Source: Tetrahymena thermophila SB210 (Eukaryota > Ciliophora > Oligohymenophorea > Hymenostomatida > Tetrahymenidae). From it: DNA of 64,000 bases. The translations under genes were made by a program, and so were the position numbers. This document shows positions 25,290-39,400 of the stretch, one piece after another. The notes under the pieces were generated by a model, which was not told the origin of the DNA, did not search any database, and saw only the letters and a program-made list of their open reading frames with translations. The DNA lies in NCBI RefSeq assembly GCF_000189635.1, contig NW_002476380.1:124001-188000 (forward strand). The letters run 5' to 3'. The first letter of the stretch is position 1. Each line of letters begins with the position of its first letter.

Positions 25290-26540
25290 ATGTTGAGCAA
25301 AGGATTTAAATAATTGTTCGGTTTAACAAAAGCCACTAATTTTTATAACAAAAATTTTTTCTCAAGATTAGCCGCACACAGAAAAAATGACGATAATTCA
25401 GATTCAGTTCCTTTTGAATTTACCCCTGAAAACTACAAAGAAATTGAAAAGATTCTTGCAAAATATCCCTTAAAGCAAAAGCGTTCTGCTGTCATGCCCC
25501 TCCTTTATTTAGTTTAAGAATAAAATAATAACTGGGTTCCTTTATCTGCAATGAAAAAGATTGCTAAATTATTAGAAATGCCAGAAATTGATGTTTATGA
25601 AGTTGCTACTTTCTATACCATGTATAACAGAGAACCTGTAGGTAAATTCCACTTATAAATCTGTGGTACCACTCCTTGTTAATTATGTGGATCTCGTGAA
25701 ATTACTAAAGCTATTGAAGAATATACTCAAACCAAGCTTGGTCACACATCAGCTGATGGTAAATGGACTCTTGAAGAAGTTGAATGTTTAGGTAATATCA
25801 TCATTAAAATATATTAATATGCAATCAAAATGTTTTTTTAAATATTAGCAATATATTAAATTCATATTATAAATAACAATTTAAAAAACTCTACATAACA
25901 GCTTTTACAGCATATAAAAATAGGGATAGTTAATCAGCAAAAATACAATATTAATTGATTGATTTTAATGTTATTAGCAATTTAAAATATCTGCATTTGA
26001 TGTTATAAAAATATTTATTTTCAATAATTTCTAATACCGATTGAATGTAAATAGCTTAGCCTACTAAATATAAATAAAAAGCAATTAATTTACTATAAAA
26101 TAAATAAATAAATATAAATGAAAAAATAAAAAATGTTAAAAATGATATCTTAGAATATAATTTTGCATTTTTAAAATTTAATTTTTGTTATATAGATTAT
26201 TTATTAAAAATTATTAGGTGCTTGCTCTAATGCTCCTATGATTTAAGTTAATAACAAATGGGTATATGAAGATTTAACTACTGAAAATGTTGTAAAACTA
26301 TTAAAGGATTTGGAAAGTGGCACAGACAAAAAGGGACCTCAAAATCACCGTAACTAAGTTGAAGGTCCTCTTGGCAGATCAACCCTCAAAGAAAAAGATT
26401 TCTTATCTGGCGAAATCCGTTTCTCTCGTGATTTTGCTAAGGCCAAGTAAGATTGGGTTGCTCAAAAAGAACAAGAAAGAATTGAAGCTGAAAAAAAGAA
26501 GGCTGCTACTGCTGCCGCTGCCGCTGCTGCTAAAAAGTGA
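25290..26540 (+). CDS. NDUFV2: NADH dehydrogenase (ubiquinone) 24-kDa subunit, mitochondrial complex I
   Basis: Two exons, 25290-25791 and 26218-26540, 274 residues. The N-terminus ([20 protein letters not shown]) is an Arg/Lys/Ser-rich mitochondrial presequence. The thioredoxin-like fold binds the N1a 2Fe-2S cluster; all four ligands are visible: Cys125 and Cys130 in CGTTPCQLCG, Cys166 and Cys170 in [11 protein letters not shown]. The second pair straddles the splice site. Other conserved text: [20 protein letters not shown] and [11 protein letters not shown]. The protein passes electrons at the tip of the complex I peripheral arm. After the usual end there is a basic, Ala/Lys-rich C-terminal extension ([17 protein letters not shown]). 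The 426-nt intron is unusually long for this window and holds no ORF. The start at 25290 is needed to include the presequence. Confidence 0.95.
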
Positions 26541-28356
26541 TAGATAATTAATATCTTTAAAAAGCAAATTCATCCATTGAGAAATCATATGTGCAAGGTT
26601 ATTCAATTAAAATATTATTAAAATTTTAAGAGCTTGTATAATTTATGTAATTTCTCTAATATTGTAAAATTAGGCTTTTAATCATTTACAAATCAACAAT
26701 CTGATCAAATCTTTCTTTTAAAAATAGCTAGATTTTTGAAATAAAATTATATAAACAATTTTAGAAACTAAACAATACTCATTTCTATAAGCAATTTAAT
26801 TGCTCTAATATATTTTTAATTAGTTAAATATAAGCAAAGTTGATCATCACTATGACTAGATGCAAATGTTAAACATATTATTTTATATTAAAGTGAGTAT
26901 TTCATACAAGTTTAAGCAAGAAATGTAAATATAATTAAGTTTTTTTATTTAGGAAGAAGTACTGTTATTTATAATCAGTATGAGTTAATAAAAATTATTT
27001 TAAATTACTATTATTATAAATAATCTTAGATATTTATTAATCAGTTATAATGCTGATATAATTATAATTTTTTAATTGTTAATGAACTGTTTAAATTTTT
27101 AATATTGTTTAAACAAATTTTTTTATTAATAATTATGAAGGAATTTCAATTTTTAACAATTTTAATTATATGTGTTTTGTAGTAGATAAATTAGAAAATC
27201 AGAATATCAATAAATTTCGTTATAATTATATTTGATAATCAATTAAATTAATAAAATAAAAAATTAGCAACAAAGTTATAAATAAAAATAATATTTTGAA
27301 AATTATAGTTAAAAAATTATTTTTTAATCAACTTCTTTGAATAAATAAAAAATAATTAATATTTTTGAAAGTTAGAATAGTTATTTTTATTATGGTTAAG
27401 TAAGTTTTTAGAATATATTAAATTTAGTTTGAAACACAACAAGTAAAATTAATTTTTTGTTATTTTTAAATTTTAATTAAATAAATAATTTGACCAGCAA
27501 AAATATTTTTATAATAATACATTCAAATTTTTTTAAAATTTTTATCTAGATTTTACTCAACAAATATTCTAAATTGAAAATATAACTTTTGAAAAATATT
27601 TATTAATTGTTTTGAATTGTATTGTTATTTATTTTTTATTACTAAAATAAATTTTTGTTTAAATATGGTATCGTATTTTAGTAACTATAGAAATTAAAAA
27701 TTGACATCATAAAGATTTATTTTTGAGAATTTCAAAAAATTTAATTCCAGTCTTACAGTTTTATTATGGATATTTAAATTCTATTAAATAAATTAGATTT
27801 TCTGAAGATTAAAACAAATATTTTGCTTGGCATATTGAAATAAAATGAAAACTATCATTTAAAATTTACTTATTATTTAATTATTTCTAATTTCTATCTT
27901 TAAATAAGATATAAAAAATTAGATTGCATCTTGTTAAAAAAATAGATTTTTGACAATATATGTATAATTCAAAATTTCAAATCGTGGAGATTTTTAGTTC
28001 AATAAAGAATATCAATTTTTTTTAATAAAATTAAATAGGAATTTTATTGAGAATAAATCGAGAAAAATGCAAAATACATGAAGTTTCATTAAAAAATTAG
28101 TGTTTTTATGAATGAAAAATTTAAAATTTCACATTTTTTTTCTCTTAATGGGATTATTGATGTGGATCAAGCTTTAGCATAGATAGATGATCTGATTCTT
28201 TTACTAGTTTTAAATTGCTTAGATATTTTATAAATGATAATAAAAACATTAAAAAAGTGAAATAAAAATTATTATAAATCAAGTTAAGAAAAACAGAAAA
28301 GATACTGAAAAAAATAATTAAGTGCAATACACATATATTAGCTTCAGAATTTAGAA
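26541..28356. other. Long gene-poor A/T-rich spacer (1.8 kb)
   Basis: The longest spacer in the window. It contains only a weak 78-codon ORF (27845-28081, see findings). No RNA gene or repeat recognised. Confidence 0.5.
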
Positions 28357-31300
28357 ATGTCAAATAATCCTAACTCATTAAGAGGATCTTTCCTCAATAA
28401 TAATGGACAAAAAACCACATAGATTCCTACTTCAACTTTTAGCGTTCCATCTTCATAGCCTATAGGTTCTAACCCAATTTCGACTTATACTACCTATTAG
28501 CCAATAACTACTACAAGTTATATGGGTACTACTACTAACCCATCTATATATTCATCATATTCATCTACTACTACACCAGGATTTACAACAGCAAATCCAG
28601 TACCATCAAGCTACTTAAGCAGTTTTGGTACTGCAACAGGTACAGCAACAGCAGGTCTTACAACTTCAAGTTTATCACAATAGCAAACAACAACTACATA
28701 TACCAATTTAGCTACTTAATTTTAGATTCCTCAAAGTTAGATAACTCCTGTTTAAGGAACAAATACAGCTACTACCATCACCACCACAACAACTGGATAC
28801 AGCGTTCCTGCAACACAAACTTTATCATATGATTCAGCATATATTTAAGAAATTTTAAACAGAAGCAAATAATCAGGTAATTTTTATCTTTTTATATTTC
28901 TAAAGTTGATTGAAAAAATGTTTTATCTTTATAATAGTATCTGACGGATAATAAAAAATGTAGGATTTGGCAAATAGCACTACTACAAATCAAGTTTAAT
29001 TAGTACCTGGATCAGGTTTAACAACTTCTTAAAATAATGAAAACTTATAAACAAGCTCTATAACTTCAAGCAATTTGTATAGCTCTAACATAGCAAATCC
29101 TATCTACACAAATAATTTAACAACTTCAACAAATTATGATAAATTTTCTCCTGTAAAGCAATCAACAACCTTTACAACAGCATCTTAGGTTGCTCCTGGT
29201 ATAAGTAAGCAAAAAAATAATATTAATTCTAAAAATAATTTTCCATTTACAAAATTAAGATTACAGAGTTGAAGTGAAGGCTTAAATGAAATACTTAAGC
29301 CATGTCAAAGAAGAGATGCTTCAAAAATAATAAGAATATCAAAAGGATATTTCAGGATTATTAACTGGAATGAAGAGAGAAATGGAGGCAGAGTTCGAAA
29401 AAACATTAGATCACGTTCATAACTCCTAGAATGAAAGCAACCAAAAATCTTTAGTTCTTCAAAAAGAAGTTGAAACTTTAACTGAGAAGTTATTCATGTC
29501 TACCCAAATAAATGATGTTCAACAAGTTAAAATAAAAAATTTAGAATAGGCATTAGACAAAGTTAATGAAGAAAATATTAAGCTTTAATCTTCCAATTTA
29601 GATTTAGATTAAGTAAAAACAGAATTATCGGTAATAAAAACTGAAAATGAAGCTCTTCGTTAGTCATAAACTTCTGGATCAGAATCTTTAACTCAAGAAA
29701 TAAAATTACTTGAGCAATAATACTTATAAGAAAAAGATAAGAACCATCACTTGGTTGCTGCTCATTCTGAAGAGATTTTGAAATTAAATCATCACATTAG
29801 TGAACTAGAGGATTAAATAGTTCATATTTAAAAGGAATTAAATGAAAAATCTATTCAAGTTCAACAACTTCAAAAAGAAAAGGAAATTATTCTTGTTGAA
29901 AAAAATACTATATCTTAATCTTTAGTTGAGAAGGAAACAATCATTGAAAAAGTAAATATTTTTTTATTAAAAAGTTATAAAATACAAATTTAAAAATAGG
30001 AAAAGAAAGAAATTGTCCACATTTCATCAGTAAATGAATCAGAAGTTCATAGTTTAAGAGAATAAATCTCTAAGTTATAATCAGAAATTAGATTGAATTC
30101 TGAAGGTTAGCAAAATGATTTCACTGCTTTAATTGAAGCTTTAAAGAGAGATATTGAAGAAAAGGATCAATAATTAAAATAATTAAGAGAGTTTGTTATG
30201 GAAGTTTAACATGCTGGCTAAATTAAGGTGTTAGAAAGGGAATAATAACTACTTGAAAAAGATAAAATTATTGAGTCTCAAAAAGAAGAGTTGATGCTCC
30301 TTTCATCAAAACTTGAATAGGTTATTAGAGAAAAGACTTTTACTGTTTCAGGGGAAATCGGACATGTTACAGAAAGCGTAAGAATAGATGTAAAGTCCCA
30401 AAATAAAGAGAGACAGGAAACAGAAGTCAAACAATAAGTCTAGGAAATTCCAATTGAAGGAGAGGAAGAAGAAGAAGCAGGAGTAGAAGAAGTTGAATTT
30501 GATATGGAAGTAAAGTAGGCAAAGGAAACCAGATAAGAAGGAGATAAACAAGGTTTCTTTGATTAAGCTTCTTCTCTATCAAAGGAATTAATGGAAAATA
30601 AATAAGTTTAAGATAACTTGCTTAAAGAAAAAGACGGTTTAAGTAAAAAAGTAACTGAACTTAATGTTAAATATCTTGATGCAGAAAAATAAAATAACGA
30701 AAAGATTGCTTAATACTAAAAACAAGAAGCTGAACTAAAGCAATAAATATAAAAATTGCAACAAAACGTTGATGAATTGACAAAATAGGTAAAAATAAAT
30801 TATTTTTTTATATTTATTTTTTAAATAAATTGATTTTTAATGAAAAGATCCAATCACAAAAGGAACAATTACAATAAGATGCAGATGCTAAATTAGTTAA
30901 TGAAACAAACAAAATTAAATAAGGACACTAAGCTAAGGTAATCTATCTCAATGCTGAAATAGCAGCATTAAAGGAAAAGCTAAATGAAGAAAAAACTTAA
31001 AGCGAATAACGTGTTAGCTAAGTTTTATAATCTCAAAATAGCAGCAGTTCTGAATTAATAACCAAGCATGAATTAAGAGTTACCGAATTGCAAAACAACT
31101 TCAATTTACAAAGAAATGATTTAGAAACTAAAATCGTTGATCTTTAACATTAATTAGCTGCTTTAGAATAAAAATTACGTGATGAAAAAAGCAATCATGA
31201 AGCATTAATCAATTAGAATATTGCTTCTAATAAAAGTTCTTTAGATGAGTAGGCTCGTGGTTATGAACTCAAGTTAGCTGAATAGTAAAAATCTTACGAA

Positions 31301-33118
31301 TTAAAAATTACTGAAATAAATAGCAAACATTAATAAGCTTCTTAAGAAGTCGAGATTAACTACAAGAAATAGATCACAGAATTGTAGGCTTAGTCTTAAT
31401 TAAACTTAAAATTATTCGAAGAGCGTGAAACAACAACCAAGCAACTTGAACAAAATCACTCACAAGCTATTTAGAATATTAAAGATACTCATTTATCGGA
31501 AATAAATAATCTTAAAAATTAATTCTCAGCTGATTAAGCTAAACTTTAACAAGAAAATAAAGCAGTTATTACCTAATTAAAAGCTTAAATATAAAACTTA
31601 GAAATCTAAATCAATGAATTAAACCAAAACCATAGCATTTAAATTTAAAATTTAAACAAAGATCACCAAGCAAAACTTACATAGGTTGAAGTTTAATACA
31701 AGTAGACAATATCAACCATAGAAGAAAGCCATAAGACTTACATTTCTAGCATCTAAGAAAACCACAAAAAGGAAATATCTTTGGCTGAAGAAGCATCAAA
31801 GAAATAGCTAAACGCAAGCGAATAATAAAAATTAGAAACAATTGAAAACTAATATAAACAAAGAATAAACAATTTAGAAAGTGAACATAAGCTTCAAATT
31901 GAATAGTTAGAAAAGTAGCACACCTAAAAAGTTAGCAATTTAGAAAAAGACTTCTAGTCAAAGATTGATGAAACTATAAAATCTTACAATATTAAAATTT
32001 AAGAAATAGAAAAGAATTATTCCTAAAAAATAGCAATAGTAATTAGTGAAAAAGAAGAGTTATCTGCTTAAAATAGCGCTGCCTCCAAGGGATAATAAGA
32101 TAAGGAAGCTTAACTCTAAAAAGAAATAAGTGAATTAAAGTTAAAAATAGAAACCTTAGTCAATAATCACCAAAAAGAAATTATCAAACAAGAAGAGAAA
32201 TATAATTTGTTGAGATAGACTGTTCAATAAATATCCTAAAACTCACAAAATGTATCTGTAACAAGTAATATTCAAAGCAGTTCAAGTAGCTCTACTGTTA
32301 ACAATGGCGATTACCTTGTTCTCTAACATGATTACAATCAACTCATTGAAGTTAATAAAGAAAACCTTAAAAAAATTTAAGAAGAGAGAAGATTGTATGG
32401 TATTCTTTAGGATGACTACATCAAGCTAGAATAATAATTCACTACTCTAAAGAACGAAAAGAAGAATTCTGATAAAAAATCCAAGACAGCTGAATCAAAT
32501 ACCGCTGCTACAACTACTTCAGGAGCCTCTTAACTGAAAAATAAGGCCTACTTTGAAGTTGATTAAAGAGTTTCAAAGGAATTAGAGCTTACTGTATTGA
32601 AATTAAAAGAAGAAAATGCTATTATTCGTGATTAACTTAAGAAGGAATATGAAGATAAAATTTATTCATTAGAAAAGTAGGCAATCGAATACGAAAAGAA
32701 AATGATTGAATTAGAATAAGTCAAAGTTGAATTGAAAGCAATGAAAGATGAGAAGGAAGAAGCTGATTGGGAAAAAGCAAGAAAGAATAATGGTAACAAA
32801 GGTGCTTCTAAAGAAGAATAAGCCAAGAAAACTGGATTAGAAAAAGAAAAAGAAGAGTTACAAAAAGTTCTTGAAAAGAAGAATGAAGAAATTAGAAAAT
32901 TAAAGAACGACTACAAAAAATTGGAAAAACAACTTAAGAACCTTCAAGCTAAATCACCTCAAGTTACACCTGCTCCTGCTACAGTTGAGTCTTAACCAAC
33001 TTTAAACACAGAAGAGGCTGAAACCAAAAAGGGCAAAAAGAAAGGATACAAGATTGATGATGACTTACAAAAGATTTTCAAGCTCTCTGATATAATTTAT
33101 CAAATTAACCAGATTTGA
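28357..33118 (+). CDS. Giant coiled-coil protein, about 1510 aa
   Basis: Five exons: 28357-28876, 28938-29198, 29260-29951, 30000-30788 and 30848-33118, all phases consistent. Residues 1-260 are a Thr/Ser/Pro/Gly-rich low-complexity head (runs such as TTTTSYMGTTTNPS). From about 265 to 1470 the chain is almost continuous coiled coil: heptads rich in Leu/Ile with Glu, Lys and Gln, broken by an acidic patch near 30450-30500 (GEEEEEAGVEEVEFD) and a Ser-rich spacer near 32270-32300. The tail is basic (TKKGKKKGYK) and ends in DLQKIFKLSDIIYQINQI. Such proteins act as golgins, basal-body/centriolar linkers or tethers; nothing in the sequence chooses between these. Codon use shifts to many CAA/AAG/GCT codons near the 3' end, as in well-expressed ciliate genes. 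Confidence 0.88.
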
Positions 33119-33420
33119 TTTCAATACATTTAAAACATAATTTTTATTTAAATAATTGCATTTTTATGTAAAAAATAATTGTCAAATAAATTGTTTTAAA
33201 AGTTCATCTTGATTAATTTTAAAAAATATTTTTAGATATTTTTTCATATCTTTTAATTATATTAAACTAAAGCATATTTTTTAAATTTTTATTAGCTTTT
33301 ACTTATTTAAATATGCAATTATTAAATAAGCTCAAATTCTTACTATAACTAATTTTTGCAAATTATAAAAAATAGTAATAAATTAATTACTGAAGCAAAA
33401 AAAGAACAACTCAAATTAAT
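33119..33420. other. Short spacer before the giant paralogue pair
   Basis: 302 bp, A/T-rich, nothing recognised. Confidence 0.55.
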
Positions 33421-36400
33421 ATGAAATAGCTTTAATATTTTCTGTTTTTATTTCTGTAATTTGCACACATTTCTCGATCTTATGATAGTTAATGTTCTGT
33501 AAAGTATTGCTTATAATGTGATAATATTGGGTAATGCATTAAATGTGAAAAAAATTATTATTATTCTGCTGTAAGAAGTTCATGCGTTTCTTTATGTTAA
33601 GATTATTTTTATGTTCCTGAAACATAAATGTGCACTTACATCTGCGGAAGGAATTATAAGGAAGATATCTAAACATAAACATGCGAAAGTTTGTTTAAAT
33701 GCAATCTCCCTTAACAATACGGATAAAATTTTATGGAAGGTCAAATTATTTAAAAGATAGATTATATAGAAGATTTAGATGTTCTAGTAGGATTGTTTTA
33801 GTAATCTTAATATTTACACGTATGGAATGTATAAACTAAAAATTTAATTCTAAAAGTTAATTTATATATAGGCTAGATAGTTAACTATGAAATAGTCCAA
33901 GATACTTATACTGATATTGCAAGCTCTAGTGATGATGCTTTAAATTAAACTGATGAGAGTCCTAAAAAATAGCAAATTCAATAAACTAATGTTTTAAAAT
34001 AATTTCTTATAGCATTAAATTTTTAAGGGGATGTAGTTGTTGTCGACCTAAATACTTTTTAGATAATTTATTAAGATAAATTTGATGTAGGCAATTATAC
34101 TATAGCTGACAATAATAGTATACTTTTAGCTAAAAATTTACAAAATATTAATCTAGTTATTGTATCATAAAACGGTAGATAAATTTAAAAATAGTAGCTA
34201 AAAGGTTTGAAATTGTCAAATTATATAAATTTTTAAAGCAGAGTAATTATGATTAGTAGTGACATAAATACAGATAATTCTATCATATTTACTGAATAAT
34301 CTATATACTTTATACAAAACGTTTGGGATGATAATAACCTCACATAGATAACTAATTGTTAAATCTACGCAAACGCTATGAAAGTGAATACATTCAGCTA
34401 CTATTATTAATTAGGGAATTAAAATCAATAATCTTTAATATTTGCAATTTCTATGAAGCAAACAGCAAATTTTCTTTAAATTTATTCAGATTAAAAATGT
34501 ATCCAATACACACAATTTGAAAGTGATATTATTTCTATTTTTATACAAAAAACTAATGGCAAAATATTTTTAACAACACAAAAATAAATAATTATTTTAG
34601 TAAAAGACAGTGATATTTAAACATATTAAGTTATTTAAAATTTCTTGCTCTCAAATGACTCTACTATAACTGCTATTGTAAGTTAAATTGAATTAATGTA
34701 TTAGCAGTTTATAATTATAAATAAATCTAATAATTAAATGGATCTCTACTATATCGATTAATAAGAAAACAAGGTCTCACTATTTTAATCAAACGTATTT
34801 TAATCCTCAAATGGATATCAAAAGATATATTTCTATTTCAAGAAAAAATCAAATAATTAGAAAAATGCAAATAAAATATAGTACCCAAATGGAATAATCT
34901 TGTTTAACTCAACAATATTTTATTCTAGTTTTAATTAATCATCCAAATAATATGTTAATTATGGGAATACTATTAACTACTAACTAAAAAAAGTACTACC
35001 CGAATCTAATATAACATCTATTCTATACTTAGAATAGAAGTAATGGGTTGTTACTTGCTTATAAAATCTTAGTATGTATTTTTGGACATTAACAAATAAT
35101 GGTGCAGAATTAGTATGTTATATTAGTACTCCTGTTCCATGTTTATTTATGAAGGTTAATACTTAAGAATCACACTTATTTGCAGCAAATAATGACAATT
35201 AAGATTATCATTTTTTTGTCGTTTAACTTACTAACTTCAATATTGAATTTCATAAAATTTAAAAATCAGTAAATCTAATATCATTTGACATCCTATATTA
35301 AGGTTTCCAAAATATTTAAAATTAGAAATTTCATTATTAAGAGTTTTTCATATTTTTATAAAGTAATAAAATAACAGTTATGACTTATGATTATCTTGAT
35401 ACTAATTTGATAAATCTTAACGAATTTGAGTTAATAAATGCTTTTTATTAAAGTATAATAGCTAACAACACTTTGTTAATATGCTAAAATTAGATATTGC
35501 AAACAATACAGTTGTTAAACAATTAAACTGTGTAATTTGCATTAAATTAAAGTTTATCATTCTAATCACCTTTAATCAGCTGTAATTATAATTCTTAATA
35601 TGGTAAGATATCTGTATCTAGCTAACAGTCATAAGTATATATAATTTCTCAAAATTTAACGATTGAATATATGTTTAGGTTAAAATTAGATTAAACTTCT
35701 CAAAAATGCCTATTTAGATCAAGCTCTTCTCTTGTGTGCAAACTTTATAGCCCAAAGGAATCAATGCAATATTAACTAGTATTAATTCAATTTAAAGAAA
35801 ATATACTCTACATTCTCTATTAATATATCTAAGTTTTAGATATTCTACTAGTAGATAATTAGCCATTTAGTGATTATGATGATATATTTTAAGTGTACTT
35901 TACTAAAGCTCTGCCTTAAGCATCTTCGCTTAACTCATTAAGAGTAAAAATTGACGAAGATTCTAATTTTACATATAGTTACTTCACTTCTCAATATGTA
36001 TTTGATTAGATATGTGTGACTTAATACTATCTTTAAAATGAATACAGATAAATCTATGGATGCTAAAATGGATTCACAGGAGACATATTCTTTTAACAAT
36101 AAAAAGACTACCCTGCAAAAAAACTGATTAGCATTAAAAATTCTAAAAATAGTGTTTTGCTTCAAAGTTTATTCAAATTGATAATTTATGGAGATAACTC
36201 TCTTGAAATATTTGATTACAAAAACTTTTAATCCTTGCTTATTTTTGAATTTTAAGAAGATGAACATATAATCTAACTACTCGAAATAGGTTATCCTTTT
36301 GAATATATAGTGATTCTCACGTCTAAAATGTTATATTTTGTTGAATAGAATGATAAAAGTAAGTTTTTTTATATTAATTCTTAGACAAGCAATCTAATAA

Positions 36401-39400
36401 ATAAAATTTAGAAATAATTTTAAAAGATTTTTAAGTTAAGTAAAAAATGTTGGGTTTTTATTAAAAGTCTAATCTTTTATTTTGAAAATTTTCATAATTT
36501 TTATAGGTTATTTTCAGAAAATTACTTAAAATAAATATAGTTTTATATTAAATTAACTAAAAGGTTTAAAAATATTTAAGAGTATCTAACAAAATGAAAA
36601 TTGGCGTTAAATAATCTACTGCTAAGAGGAGTAGCTAATGCTTTTATCAGGCAAAGATTTGAGTTTAATAGATTTTAAAAACGTACAATTAAATGTTTAG
36701 ATAATCATTTAAGCTCAAAATGGTATATTACACTATTGCCAAGCAATAGATAAGAAGATTGCCTACTGTCTACAAGAAGAAAAAGGCTAATATTTAAGAT
36801 AAAAATTATATTAATTATCTTTTGAGGATTTAAGTGTTTTTGGAGACTAAATCTTTTCAATTAAAAATTTTAAGCAAATAAAAATAATAGAAGATTCAAT
36901 TTATGCAGTAGAAGGAGATGAAGTTATATTGTTATCCATATCTTATAGTGAAATTTTTTTTTCTTTAAAATTTGATTTGCCAATCGAAGAGTATTATATA
37001 ATTGATAAAAACATAGCAGTTGTTTTTACCAAAAAGAGTAAATTTATCTAAAATTCAATATCAAATAATAATAGTTAATTTAAATTATAAAGATTTTTAC
37101 ATTTTGGACATCTAAAAGAATACCTACATTCAAACCTAGAATTTGGCTGGTTCCTATATGGGTTCATATTTAATTGACTTAATATATGAACAAAATGTTG
37201 CTCTTATTATTATTTACACAGATAACATATCTAATGGATTGGCTTAAGTTATTAACGTATACACTGGTAAATAAATCAAATTAAATTTTTAATTTAACTA
37301 ATTAATTTTTGTTTTGAAATAGGATAGGATTTAGGGTATTTTTAATAAAGTATTTAAGACACCTATATCACAGATATTTAGTTTGATAAAATATCTTATC
37401 TTCTTTTCATCAAGCTTTCAAATGGAATTGTATAATAATTTAATCTTAAATTATCTTGGTTTTAAGAAACAACATATTTTCACCCGATTATGAATGATTA
37501 ATCAATGAATTAAGTCAAACTATAAAAAAATATGATCGTTGATAGTAATTTCAATCGGATAATACTTATATTTGATACATTTTTTTTAACTTTTGAGATT
37601 GATTTGAATAGTTCTAGGCCTAGCTCCTACACTTAAACTCCATTTAAGTACTATCAACAATTAATTGAATAAGATTTAAGCAGTTCATAATTATATAAAA
37701 ATGAATTTTATTTAGATAGTAATAATGTAATTTGGATGTATAAAGATGATGATTTGATTGATTTTTTGCACTTCAAAGATGAGGTCAAGCACATTGAATA
37801 CTTATCTAGTCGTTAAGGAAGTAAAATAATAAAACCTTCAAATTTTACTCTTTGCTTATTTACAGAACAATAAATTTATTTTGTTAACGATCAAAGTGAA
37901 ATTGACCAATATTCATTATCTTTTCATACTAAATATATACTTAAAATTAATGGGGTAATATATGCATTAAACAATAATAACTGTTTATTGATTCTCTCAA
38001 AAGATCTAGTTGCTACTTATTTTTAAATAAATGCTGTAAGAATAGAGTATATTATTTACATAGAAGAAATAGATAGCATTCTATTTGAAGATATGAGTAG
38101 TAAAATTATTCTTTACAATATATAAAAAAATACTTAAGTATATACAAATTATGATTCACTATAAGCAAAATGTTTAAATATTAGTTTTAATTAAAAGTAA
38201 ATATATTGCTTATCAACAAAAAAGTAGCTTATTATATTCAACTATTCAAAGGAAGAACATAAATTTTTAGATAAATTTGGTATTATTTACTAATTGAGTG
38301 ATAATGACATTGAATCAGAGTTTAAAATTAACAGATTAAGTTTTGTTGAATATGATTTTTTGAATAACAAAGTATTTTTAGCTTTTGTGAATTCAAAATT
38401 GATTAATGTTTTTTAATTAGATATCAAATATGATTAAGACAAATATATTTAAAGTTTTTCATTAAATAAAATTAATTATATTCTAGCTCCTCACTCTAAC
38501 TCAAAAAATATTCACTTTGTTGGAAATTATTTATTGCTCTAAACATTAAATCAGCTGATATTATTAGACAGATAGACTTATAACTATTACGACTCTTTTA
38601 AAGTATCTATTAGATATAATTAAATACTTTAAGTAATTTTCATAGATAATAAATTGTACAATTGCATAGTTTTTAACACAATGAATAAAATATACATTGG
38701 GATTATAGGACAGAAATATAACAAATTTAATCTTATCTATCAATAATAGCTTGAAAACTCTAGAATACTTGATTACACAGTTTAAGAAGTCTAGTAAAAA
38801 AATGGTCTCTATGTAAATTTAATATATGAAACTAATAGCATGGTTTATAAAAATTCTTTTTTTGTTTACGACACTATAACTTACACATCTCACTATTGCT
38901 ATATTGATATAAATATGAAAGATAATATTTTTAAAATAGCCAAACAAGTCTAGAGCATAATCTATAATCAAATAAACAAAACCTTTTTTAATGTTTAAAT
39001 GAGTGATACATTTAAATTCTATAATCTAATTAATAAGTAATAAAAAGATAGTAATTTAATATTAACATAATTAGATTCTGATTAATAAAACAAAACTTCT
39101 AGATTTGAAAATTTAAAATAAGTTAGCAATAAAATAACATTTTCGATGGAATAGCTCTACAATATAAAAGTTTAACAATATATGCTTTTATAATTAACAT
39201 TGATTTTGAAGGATTTTTAAAATTACAAGAGAGGTCCAAAAAATTAAATCAAATAATTTGTCAAGATAAAAGATGTCAACTTTATTGGCTAATATAGTGT
39301 TACTCATAAATCTTTTATAATAAATCAATCTTAGCTAAATTTCGAATTTTTCGAAAGCATCTAAATCGAAAACTTAGAAATAAAAAATATAATTTTGGAT

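Noticed and set aside
28154..28363. Minus-strand hydrophobic ORF overlapping the start of the coiled-coil gene
   Set aside because: Hydrophobic content is what A/T-rich DNA gives by chance, there is no intron or homology support, and it lies antisense over a start codon region.
37031..37080. Frameshift at an A-run in giant paralogue 1
   Set aside because: The 37-nt GT...AG segment 37038-37074 fits as an intron and restores the frame shared with paralogue 2.
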